Below, piece after piece: positions 33,978 to 41,822 of a stretch of 64,000 nucleotides of DNA. The stretch is from Bacillota bacterium (GTDB lineage Bacteria; Bacillota; Clostridia; Peptostreptococcales; Anaerovoracaceae): assembly GCA_030526355.1 (NCBI GenBank), contig JAUNDC010000002.1:103616-167615 (forward strand), given 5' to 3'. The notes beneath the pieces were generated by a model. That model was not told the origin of the DNA and searched no databases. It saw nothing but the letters and a program-made list of their open reading frames with translations. The stretch's first letter is position 1; each line of letters starts with the position of its first letter. Both the position numbers and the translations under genes were made by a program.

Positions 33978-34934
33978 ATGGATCAGATAAAAATTGGCAA
34001 ATACATTGCAGAAAAAAGAAAACAGCTAGGACTTACACAACTGCAGCTGGCAGATAAATTAGGCATGAGTAATAAATCTGTTTCAAAATGGGAACGTGGA
34101 GTTTGTTTGCCAGATGTAGCAGTGTACACGAAATTATGTGATATTTTAGGGATTACATTAAATGAATTTCTCGCTGGAGAAGATCTATCTACAGTGGAAA
34201 TCATACCAAGGTCTGAAGAAACAATTATCGGAATAGCTAAAGATGTAAAAGTAAGAAAGAAAAAAGCAAAGCAAATTATTTCTGTATTGCTGCTATTAGT
34301 ATTGGCAGTTTCAGGGATAGTTGTTTACTTCTTACATAAAGAAGGAGTCTTTTACAGGAATTGTGTTGTTCCCTTGTCATGGCAGAGCGAGGAAGGAAAG
34401 GCTGTAAATCTAGTTTGGGATGAAGGTGCGAATCTGTATAGATACTATGCTGATAAGGATTACAATCAACTGCAAATAAAATACTATCGATATAAAAAGG
34501 ATCGTTTGATCGAGGAAGGGGTTCTAAAAAGCTATACTTTTTCCGGAGGATATAAAGGCGAAGGAATGATTGCGATAATCAATGATTTTGATTCGGGAGA
34601 ATTGCTTGTGAAACTTAATGCAGAAGGCGATGACTTTGAGTATGGTGGAGATGAAACTATGCTTACGGAATACAAATTACCATTGGAAGGTATGAATCTG
34701 GATGACTGGCAGGCTCAGTTTGGTGTAGCTGTTCAGATACCACAAAAGACTGTGCATCTTGAAGAGGATGAAGCAGGTCTGCTATATCTTGTTTATGATA
34801 AAGAAATGTCAGCATCAATACCGGAATCAATTGAAAAGGATGGCTTCTGGCCAAAATGCAAAGAAAAGTGTCCGGGGATAGAAGCAAATGATTATACTGA
34901 TTTTATTACTATAAAATTTAATCATGTTGAATAG
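33978..34934 (+). CDS. membrane-anchored XRE-type HTH regulator with extracytoplasmic domain
   Basis: A 318-residue protein. Residues 5-62 are a Cro/CI-type helix-turn-helix (KQLGLTQLQLADKLGMSNKS, VSKWERG). A basic linker precedes a single membrane segment (about 102-122, IISVLLLLVLAVSGIVVYFL), followed by about 190 residues outside that I do not recognise. The layout suggests a one-component sensor that binds DNA from the membrane. It opens the AT-richer accessory block after tRNA-Arg. The codon usage is visibly more A-rich than in the core genes. Confidence 0.75.
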   Translation: MDQIKIGKYIAEKRKQLGLTQLQLADKLGMSNKSVSKWERGVCLPDVAVYTKLCDILGITLNEFLAGEDLSTVEIIPRSEETIIGIAKDVKVRKKKAKQIISVLLLLVLAVSGIVVYFLHKEGVFYRNCVVPLSWQSEEGKAVNLVWDEGANLYRYYADKDYNQLQIKYYRYKKDRLIEEGVLKSYTFSGGYKGEGMIAIINDFDSGELLVKLNAEGDDFEYGGDETMLTEYKLPLEGMNLDDWQAQFGVAVQIPQKTVHLEEDEAGLLYLVYDKEMSASIPESIEKDGFWPKCKEKCPGIEANDYTDFITIKFNHVE

Positions 34935-35014
34935 TGCGTGTTCAATAAAAATAGCAAGATGTATTGGGATTATAGATTAATGAGTAATATCAAATTTACA
35001 AAAGGAGATCTAGA

Positions 35015-35536
35015 GTGTTAAGACGAAAGAAGAATATTGCATCAGCCTTATGTATGGTAATAATTACAATTGTTTTGTGCGGATGTTATGGTGCATATGA
35101 TGACTATGAGCTGATAGAAGAACCGTCAGATGTTAAAGAGGCTGTAAGGGAAATGAGTAATAGAGAAAATGTTGAAATCTGTGACATGGCTGAGACTGAA
35201 CAATGGAAACTATATGCATGTACGGCAGATGGCGAGTTTGGATATTATGTATCTGCAATAATAGATGAGCGAGACGATTTAAGAAAATATGGTGCGGGTT
35301 ATAAAGGTGGACAGGCTGCAGAAGCAATAGTGTTATCAGCAGAGAAGGAAAAGGTAACATTGGGCATTATTTCTGATGGTACAGTAAAACAACTTCGTCT
35401 TCATAATGATAATACAGGTGAAGAAATCACTTTTGAACTAGATAAACAGGACATATCTGCATACATATTTGAATGTGATTGGAAGGAGTTTTCTTGCGCT
35501 TTTATTGATGAAAATGGAAATGTGATAGAGAATTAA
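35015..35536 (+). CDS. hypothetical lipoprotein
   Basis: A 173-residue protein starting at GTG 35015 after AAAGGAG. The N-terminus MLRRKKNIASALCMVIITIV leads to LCGC, a plausible but non-canonical lipobox because cysteine occupies the -2 position. The remaining 150 residues are acidic and not recognised. It lies in the accessory block between the HTH regulator and a membrane protein. Confidence 0.6.
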   Translation: MLRRKKNIASALCMVIITIVLCGCYGAYDDYELIEEPSDVKEAVREMSNRENVEICDMAETEQWKLYACTADGEFGYYVSAIIDERDDLRKYGAGYKGGQAAEAIVLSAEKEKVTLGIISDGTVKQLRLHNDNTGEEITFELDKQDISAYIFECDWKEFSCAFIDENGNVIEN

Positions 35537-35559
35537 CTGAAATTGTGGGGGTGTTTATA

Positions 35560-36093
35560 ATGAAGGGTAGATATTTTGATAATGAAACAACTAAACTAAC
35601 AAAAATACATATTGTTGCAGTAGTATTATGCATATGTATGATATTTATTCCTCAGGCTGTGTATGCCGATTCATCGTGGATATGGCTGACAGATTACAGA
35701 CCTTTTGATATACTACCGCCTGTTGCACTGGCGACAATTGTGATTGAAGTTCTGGCAATATGGATGATTCCACATACTGGAAAATTAATTAAAACAGCTG
35801 TAGTGGTCATTATTGCAAATGCAGGGTCTTTTTTACTTCCGTATGCATTGCTTTTGGGAGATCCGGTTTACCCTAAGTTTAATGATGTCCTTAATTCTGG
35901 CGCAAATTATATAGTCGGAGCAGAATTTGTAATATTGACATTGGCTATTGAAATGCCTATTGTTTACAATTTGCTTAAGAATGAGGTCAGCAATAAAAAG
36001 AAACTGATTTGGTCAATAATAGGTTCAAACATTGTGACCACAGTGATGGTGGCAGTAATAGAACGAATGGTAACGGAGGGATATTGGGCATAA
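35560..36093 (+). CDS. hypothetical membrane protein
   Basis: A 177-residue protein with an N-terminal hydrophobic segment and IPQAVYADSS that resembles a signal cleavage site, then about three more membrane spans. The start is ATG 35560, with GGGGGTG upstream. No family is recognised. It is co-directional with its neighbours in the accessory block. Confidence 0.6.
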   Translation: MKGRYFDNETTKLTKIHIVAVVLCICMIFIPQAVYADSSWIWLTDYRPFDILPPVALATIVIEVLAIWMIPHTGKLIKTAVVVIIANAGSFLLPYALLLGDPVYPKFNDVLNSGANYIVGAEFVILTLAIEMPIVYNLLKNEVSNKKKLIWSIIGSNIVTTVMVAVIERMVTEGYWA

Positions 36094-36128
36094 CCTTACA
36101 AAGGTTAAAAAGGAGAAAAATTGAAGAT

Positions 36129-36425
36129 GTGGAATTTAGAACTAAGAAATTTCTGCTTGATGCTATGAAGCAAGGCCTGATTCCTGAACGATGGAGCGAT
36201 ATAGACAGCGAAAGGATATGGATTGCATATAAAACCAGAGAGGATGTTCAGCTGGATTTTTATAGTAAAAAACAACTTGAGAGGATAAGCAACAATAGAG
36301 CAATTGGCATAGGACTTTTAACCAGCGGGAGTGAATGGAGGTATTCGGTTATAGAGGCAGCAGGAGAAGACTGGACAAAAGAAATTGAAATTGAACTTTT
36401 CTCTGCGCACATTATGAGTAGATAG
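36129..36425 (+). CDS. hypothetical soluble protein
   Basis: About 98 residues, including LLDAMKQGLIPERWSDIDSE and RISNNRAIGIGLLTSGSEWR. The reading frame extends upstream to an ATG at 36009 within the preceding gene. I prefer the GTG at 36129 (or an ATT at 36120) because AAAAAGGAG lies shortly before it. The start is uncertain and the function unknown. The acidic small protein could be an immunity-type protein, but nothing proves that. Confidence 0.45.
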   Translation: MEFRTKKFLLDAMKQGLIPERWSDIDSERIWIAYKTREDVQLDFYSKKQLERISNNRAIGIGLLTSGSEWRYSVIEAAGEDWTKEIEIELFSAHIMSR

Positions 36426-36568
36426 CGCGAACACAACACTCTGCATCTTTTTTAAATGGGAAAACAATATTAGAAAGGCGTGAATGCAATTACTTAATAT
36501 GTATTAAATTATCTAAGGAGAATGTATTAATTTGGATAGAGTATCAAAAATCAGGAAGGGGATCTTAA

Positions 36569-36877
36569 ATGGAAATAGTATGGTTTTTGAGCGTAATATG
36601 GACAATATATGGTATCGCAGGGCTTTTGGGACATCAGTATATCAAGCCTGCATACAAGAATAGAGAATGGACATTGGAATATAAAAAAGAATGCGGGCGT
36701 TGCTGGATTGCCGTGGGTGTACCGTGGCTGGCTGCAGGAATATTCTTCAAAATAATAGGTCTCAGTGGCTGGAGAATATGTCTCATTATTTTTCTGATAA
36801 GTATCCCAGGGGTTGTTTATTCTGTGACTGTGGAGAAAAAATACAAGCACCTTTTAAATACGCGGGAACAGAATTAG
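36569..36877 (+). CDS. small hypothetical membrane protein
   Basis: A 102-residue protein with three hydrophobic segments (MEIVWFLSVIWTIYGIAGLL, the WIAVGVPWLAAGIFFKIIGL region and ICLIIFLISIPGVVYSVTV) and a polar tail. GGAAGGGG precedes the ATG. No family is recognised. Confidence 0.6.
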   Translation: MEIVWFLSVIWTIYGIAGLLGHQYIKPAYKNREWTLEYKKECGRCWIAVGVPWLAAGIFFKIIGLSGWRICLIIFLISIPGVVYSVTVEKKYKHLLNTREQN

Positions 36878-36925
36878 AATAAAACCGTATAATTAAGTTG
36901 ATAGGGGACGTAATGGAGGAATGTT

Positions 36926-37429
36926 ATGGGAAAGAAATGCTATTATGTAGCTGTGATCTCATTACTAGCATTATTGACATCCATTGTATTTACAAGTTGA
37001 AGCGATAAGTTGGAAGAACCGGTATTTGTTAAAAAACTGGTGTGCAGTGTGGACAATAATAACGGATATGATTTGCATTGTTTGAATTTTGGGATAAGCA
37101 CAGATAATTTGAGTGAAAGTGGAGGCTTATCAGTACCTTTTATATTTCACGATGTGATTGTAAAGTGGGACGATGGAAGTGAGACTAGGGCAGATATTGG
37201 AACGATTCACATAGCGGAGAGTTATGAACAGGCATTTTCTTTTGATTGGAGAAGCAGAGAAGAGTCATATCCCACAGACGACACTATTGCAGTAGTGGAA
37301 GAACATCAGGCTGATGGAGACTTACTTATAACTCAAATTGATATTCCATATTATGATGAGCTGTCTAATTACATAAAAGGTGTGAATATCGCAGGAAGAA
37401 ATGTTTCAGAAATATGCCGAAATGGATAA
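36926..37429 (+). pseudogene. lipoprotein gene interrupted by TGA at the lipobox cysteine position
   Basis: ATG 36926 (after GGAGG) encodes a lipoprotein-like signal, MGKKCYYVAVISLLALLTSI then VFTS, followed by TGA at 36998-37000. The same frame stays open to 37429 (SDKLEEPVFVKKLVCSVDNN onwards). A cysteine codon TGC or TGT at the TGA would complete a normal signal II. The downstream 140 residues could restart at TTG 37010, but that product would have no signal. A one-base nonsense mutation is the simplest reading. Selenocysteine insertion is an unlikely alternative. The family is unknown. Confidence 0.7.
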
Positions 37430-37454
37430 TGGAGCAAATTGAGAGGAGTAGTCT

Positions 37455-37658
37455 ATGAAGGATAAAGATAAAAAAATCATTTCCAGCGCAGAATTGCAAA
37501 AAGAACTTAATGAAGAGAGAAAAGCGAAAGGGCTTAAGGAAATGCCTGCAGTTAACCCTACTAAAGGCGGCAGTACAAATACATACTGCCGCATGGATAA
37601 ATCATGGAAAAGCGCACCTGACTTTTTTAAGCAGATGATTAAGGGTAGGAAAGAATAA
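37455..37658 (+). CDS. small hypothetical protein, 67 residues
   Basis: A lysine-rich soluble protein starting MKDKDKKIISSAELQKELNE and containing NPTKGGSTNTYCRMDKSWKS. GAGGAG lies 7 nt before the ATG. No family is recognised. It is the last credible gene of the accessory block after tRNA-Arg. Confidence 0.55.
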   Translation: MKDKDKKIISSAELQKELNEERKAKGLKEMPAVNPTKGGSTNTYCRMDKSWKSAPDFFKQMIKGRKE

Positions 37659-38011
37659 GAATTCTGTATATCGCAATATCGCAGTCTTGACGAGTCATAA
37701 AAACCGGATTTTCAACGATTCCCTGGATTGTGTGCAAATATGCCTGGATCATAGGAACCATTACACATACTTTTCTTTCAGAAAGCTTTTATGGCGTTCA
37801 AACGCTGCTAATACAGCCTTATTTTGTTATGAAGGAAATATCGTTTCGATATTTTAGGAATATAAACAAAGCCAACTTCTCTGATTTAATCGGCAAAGTG
37901 GACTTCGTTCCAAAATATTACATTTAAATAGCCTTTAGTATTAGAAGATGTGCAAATTACATTGCATATTTTTTTAATTTGCACATTCTATTGGGAATCA
38001 ATCCTACGCTA
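37659..38011. other. gene-free interval at the end of the accessory block
   Basis: About 350 bp without a convincing gene. A 65-codon frame from GTG 37730 has no ribosome site and an unremarkable composition. The only structure seen is a 10-bp inverted repeat, TGTGCAAATT/AATTTGCACA, at 37949-37985. I see no direct repeat of the tRNA end that would mark an attachment site. Confidence 0.6.
37949..37985. repeat. 10-bp perfect inverted repeat (possible terminator)
   Basis: TGTGCAAATT and AATTTGCACA around a 17-nt loop that contains seven T residues. It lies beyond the stop of the minus-strand lipoprotein gene. No T-run follows either arm, so terminator function is uncertain. Confidence 0.45.
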
Positions 38012-39010
38012 TTATTCGGCGACCGCTTCACCACCGTCTGAACTGTCGGAACCATTTTCGTCCAAACCGTTTTCGCCGGAAGCTTCATTGGATGCTGTAA
38101 CCTTGATGGAATCAAGCACAGGCTTGATGTCGTCCTTTGTCATTTCTTTTTTGCTGAACATATTGAAGCAGTAGGTCTTATCGTTATATTTGAACATGGC
38201 AATTATGTGGTTATAGCCGGAAGCATCGGTTCCTGTAATATATGTGTACGTTCCCAGTGTTTCCTCTTCGCTGGTCTGTTGCGAATCCTTGAGCTCGTAA
38301 GCCAGCGCATAAGCTGCACTGTACAGGTCATAGCCGTTTTCCCAGTCTGTGAAATACAACGAGCCTAGTTCGGTATATGAATCACCGGCAGTGGCAAACC
38401 AGTGTTCATCATAAGAGGTATCAACTTTTTCAAAGTCAAGTACGGCATATCTTTGAGATATTTTGTATTCGAGATCGCCGCAGGTTACCGAATATTCTCC
38501 GATAAGAGAAGAATCGAATGAAACCGTTTCTGCAATAGCTTTCAATTCATCATTTACAGAAGCATTGCCAGCTTTAGGCTCAGCTTCAAAGCAATAATAG
38601 AAACCGTCATTTAAAGCATACATTACGTAGTATGTTTTGCTGTTATCAGTGAAAGAGCCAAGCTTGCCGTTGATTTTTCCGAGCTTCACATCCTCGAGAG
38701 ATTCGGAGTCAGCAGTTATGTCTGATTCCTCTTCCATATATTTGTCAAGTGAAGAGTTGTCATATGCCGCAAGCGAAGCGGTAACTTTAAGATCAAAGCT
38801 TCGACCTGTGAATACTTTAGACGCGTACAGCTCGTTCTCTTTACATACCTTGTTGCTGTTGGTTTCTTTATCGAGGGTGAAATCTCCGCTAAGGCTGAAT
38901 TTCATTTCTCCCACGCTGTATTCGGCAGTATCGGTGCCGCTGCTGCCGCCACATGCACATAGTGCCAGAACCATTGATAATGTAAGTAAAATACTAATTA
39001 TTTTTCTCAT
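38012..39010 (-). CDS. hypothetical lipoprotein
   Basis: A 332-residue protein with a clear signal II: MRKIISILLTLSMVLALCAC followed by GGSSG. The C-terminus is a low-complexity acidic tail (SGENGLDENGSDSSDGG). Aromatic-rich repeats in the middle (YSVGEMKFSLSGDF, SVTCGDLEYKISQRY) suggest two related beta domains. GGGGGAG precedes the ATG. It overlaps the upstream transporter gene by 17 bp, so the two are co-transcribed. Confidence 0.8.
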   Translation of the reverse strand: MRKIISILLTLSMVLALCACGGSSGTDTAEYSVGEMKFSLSGDFTLDKETNSNKVCKENELYASKVFTGRSFDLKVTASLAAYDNSSLDKYMEEESDITADSESLEDVKLGKINGKLGSFTDNSKTYYVMYALNDGFYYCFEAEPKAGNASVNDELKAIAETVSFDSSLIGEYSVTCGDLEYKISQRYAVLDFEKVDTSYDEHWFATAGDSYTELGSLYFTDWENGYDLYSAAYALAYELKDSQQTSEEETLGTYTYITGTDASGYNHIIAMFKYNDKTYCFNMFSKKEMTKDDIKPVLDSIKVTASNEASGENGLDENGSDSSDGGEAVAE

Positions 39011-39908
39011 CTGTCAACTCCCCCTTATTATGTTTAATCTTCCTCTCAGGCAGATTGGTAAGCAGTACAGCTGTAACCACCAAAAATCCGCCAATTATCA
39101 TACTCCATGTTATTATATCGCCGACAAGCAGATACCCGAAAATGCATGCACATACGGGCTCGAAGGTATTTATTATTGAAGCGTTTGTCGGTCCGATGAG
39201 CTTCACACCTACACAGAACAGCAGTATGGCAGCGAAAGCGCATACTACTGCCAGAAGAAGCATATATCCAAGCTGAGATATGGTTTCAGTGAACAGCGGC
39301 TGTCCGCTGACAGAGCAGCGAATGAAGTTGAATACAGCAGAAGCCAGCAGCACATACCCCGGAGTAACCAGTGGATGGAGGCCATCAAGGCTCTTCGAAG
39401 AAAGTGCAATAGTATATACTGTGTAGCATACAGCACATGCCAGAGCGAAAACAACACCCAGAATCCTGATTTCCATATCAGGAGACCAGACAATCAGACT
39501 CAGGCCGATAAGTGAGAGTATGACAGCAGCTATCTTAACAGCTCTGACCGGTTCACGTCCGCTTATCATTTCAACAGCTATTACCATGGCAGGGAAAGTG
39601 AACGAAATGATGGTTGCCAGAGATCCGCTTATATAATCAAAAGCAAAATAGAGAGTTGTCGCAATTCCTATATATGACAGCATTATGGCTGTCATCGGCT
39701 TAAGCGCCTGTCTGCTGAGCCTGAAAGGAATACGTTTGATAAGGATGTAAGCCCACATAAGTATAGCTGCATAAAAAAACTTATTGAACAGAAGCGTTTC
39801 CGTAACGACTCCTGTACCGTATGCCATAAATGAGAATGAAGGTACGAGACCGTAGCATACTGTAGTTCCGATGATGCAGAGGCTTCCGATGAGTTTTTTG
39901 TCTTTCAT
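38994..39908 (-). CDS. EamA/DMT-family transporter
   Basis: A 304-residue protein with ten hydrophobic segments in two EamA repeats. The second repeat includes LKLIGPTNASIINTFEPVCA-type sequence and YLLVGDIITWSMIIGG. I chose ATG 39908 for its AAGGTGATATC site. It is divergent from the D-serine dehydratase gene. Export of amino acids or related metabolites is typical, but the substrate is not known. Confidence 0.88.
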   Translation of the reverse strand: MKDKKLIGSLCIIGTTVCYGLVPSFSFMAYGTGVVTETLLFNKFFYAAILMWAYILIKRIPFRLSRQALKPMTAIMLSYIGIATTLYFAFDYISGSLATIISFTFPAMVIAVEMISGREPVRAVKIAAVILSLIGLSLIVWSPDMEIRILGVVFALACAVCYTVYTIALSSKSLDGLHPLVTPGYVLLASAVFNFIRCSVSGQPLFTETISQLGYMLLLAVVCAFAAILLFCVGVKLIGPTNASIINTFEPVCACIFGYLLVGDIITWSMIIGGFLVVTAVLLTNLPERKIKHNKGELTDEKNN

Positions 39909-40054
39909 GATATCACCTTGTAAGTTATAATGCATTCAATAATGTGTCTTATAATTCTATCATGAAAACAAGACATAGTATACCCAAATTTAGAAAAGTA
40001 TAGTATTATTAAGGCAGACTAATATAGCTGCAGAGAATTATGGAGTGAAGCGTA

Positions 40055-41356
40055 ATGATTACAGATGAATTGATAGTAAAAACCCCTGTAGTAAAGGAAA
40101 TTGCTGAATGCAAGGAAATTTTCTGGGAAAACGACAGGGCAGGAGACAGCTTTGAAGATAATATTGTGGATATTGATGAAGCGGAAGCAAGACTTGTCAG
40201 ATTTGCCCCTTTTATAAAACGTAAATTCTCGAAGCCTGAGGATGGTATCATAGAATCCACTCTCAGAGAGATAAATCAGATGAAGAATGCTCTGGGTATG
40301 AATATCCCCGGAAGGCTGTTTCTCAAATGCGACAGCCATCTGCCTATCTCAGGCTCGGTAAAGGCAAGAGGAGGCATATACGAGGTGCTTAAATTTGCAG
40401 AAAAAATTGCAATAGACAGTGGTATGCTTACGACTGAGGATGATTACGGAAAGCTTGCCGATGACGAGTTCAGAGAGCTCTTTTCCAAATATAAGGTTGC
40501 CGTTGGTTCAACAGGCAATCTGGGTCTGAGTATAGGTATAATCAGTGCGGCCATCGGTTTTCAGGTGACAGTTCACATGTCTGCCGATGCCAGACAGTGG
40601 AAAAAGGACATGCTGCGTTCGAAGGGTGTTACGGTTGTTGAATATCCGGACGATTATGAAGCGGCAGTTGCCCAGGGCAGAGCAGAGGCTGCCAAGGATC
40701 CGTCGTGCCATTTTGTTGACGATGAAAACTCACTGGATCTGTTTGCAGGATACTCGGTGGCAGGAAAGCGACTCAGAAAACAGCTGGATGATGCCGGCGT
40801 AACCGTGGATGAGAAACACAGGCTTTATGTATATCTGCCTTGTGGAGTTGGCGGTGCTCCGGGCGGCGTAACATACGGTATCAAACATTATTTTGGAGAT
40901 AATGCATACTGCTTTTTTGCAGAACCTACTCATGCTCCGTGTATGACTCTGGGGCTTGTTACGGGTCTTCATAATAGAATTGCAGTAGGTGATATCGGTA
41001 TAGACGGCAGAACTGAGGCTGACGGTCTGGCTGTAGGGAGACCATCGGGACTGGTATCGCAGGCAATGGAAAACAGAGTAACAGGATGCTTCACAGTAAA
41101 CGATGAGAAACTTTACCCTTATCTCGCCGCATTGAAGGACAGTGAGGATATATTTATCGAACCTTCTGCATGTGCCGCATTTGAAGGTCTGAAGTATACA
41201 TGTGGTAAACAATCACGAAGCTTCCCTGCTCCGGATGACAATTCTGTACATATTATATGGGCAACAGGCGGGGATATGGTCCCTGAGGATGAAAAAAAGA
41301 CCTATTATGAAAAGGGAACACTGCTAATGAAAAAACAGGAGGAAGGCTGTGAGTGA
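40055..41356 (+). CDS. dsdA: D-serine dehydratase
   Basis: A fold-type II PLP enzyme converting D-serine to pyruvate and ammonia, 433 residues. The PLP lysine is in PISGSVKARGGIYEVL (about 108), STGNLGLSIGI forms the phosphate site, and CGVGGAPGGVTYG is the glycine-rich loop. GGAG lies 9 nt before the ATG. It overlaps the next gene by 8 bp and is grouped with a thioesterase and a PAS/sigma-54 regulator. No clear promoter is visible to me in the divergent gap. Confidence 0.95.
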   Translation: MITDELIVKTPVVKEIAECKEIFWENDRAGDSFEDNIVDIDEAEARLVRFAPFIKRKFSKPEDGIIESTLREINQMKNALGMNIPGRLFLKCDSHLPISGSVKARGGIYEVLKFAEKIAIDSGMLTTEDDYGKLADDEFRELFSKYKVAVGSTGNLGLSIGIISAAIGFQVTVHMSADARQWKKDMLRSKGVTVVEYPDDYEAAVAQGRAEAAKDPSCHFVDDENSLDLFAGYSVAGKRLRKQLDDAGVTVDEKHRLYVYLPCGVGGAPGGVTYGIKHYFGDNAYCFFAEPTHAPCMTLGLVTGLHNRIAVGDIGIDGRTEADGLAVGRPSGLVSQAMENRVTGCFTVNDEKLYPYLAALKDSEDIFIEPSACAAFEGLKYTCGKQSRSFPAPDDNSVHIIWATGGDMVPEDEKKTYYEKGTLLMKKQEEGCE

Positions 41357-41822
41357 TAATATAAAAAACGGACAGCAGAGGCTGGAAGAGCATGCTGAAA
41401 GAACTTTGTATGAGAATAATGTAGTGCAGAAGGATACCTTGAACGGTATGATGAAAAGCAGAGCAGCAGGATGTTCATTTGAAGATAAGACACTGACATT
41501 TGAATTCCCTGTGCAGCAATGGCAGGCCAATCGTGTGGGCAATCTGCACGGAGGTATGATCTGTGCAGCTTTTGATCTGACTATTGCAGCGCTGGCACGC
41601 TTTTATGCTGGAGAAAATTTTGCTCCTACAATCAGTCTTGATGTGAAATATGTAAGACCTGTCAAGGTGGGAGATACAATGGTGGTGACTGCCAGAGCGA
41701 CAGCTACCGGGCGTCGCATAACACAGCTTACAGGTGAAGCATACAGCAAAGATTCAGGCAAGCTGGTAGCGACAGCGGCATCTGTATATATGAATGTCGA
41801 TACAGTGAAGGAACGTGCATAG
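41349..41822 (+). CDS. PaaI-like hotdog-fold thioesterase
   Basis: A 157-residue protein with the hotdog signature RVGNLHGGMICAAFDLTIAA and SLDVKYVRPVKVGDT. Such enzymes hydrolyse acyl-CoA or aryl-CoA esters in the cytoplasm. The start is GTG at 41349 with AGGAGGAA upstream. It overlaps both dsdA and the following regulator by 8 bp. Its substrate is unknown. Confidence 0.85.
   Translation: MSDNIKNGQQRLEEHAERTLYENNVVQKDTLNGMMKSRAAGCSFEDKTLTFEFPVQQWQANRVGNLHGGMICAAFDLTIAALARFYAGENFAPTISLDVKYVRPVKVGDTMVVTARATATGRRITQLTGEAYSKDSGKLVATAASVYMNVDTVKERA

Noticed and set aside
36998..37030. selenocysteine insertion at the TGA of the lipoprotein gene
   Set aside because: The downstream hairpin is short and weak and has no clear bulged loop. 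No selenoprotein would need Sec at a lipidation site. A nonsense mutation is simpler.
37730..37927. 65-codon frame in the gap before the 38-kb lipoprotein
   Set aside because: GTG start without a Shine-Dalgarno, no motif, and composition like non-coding DNA.
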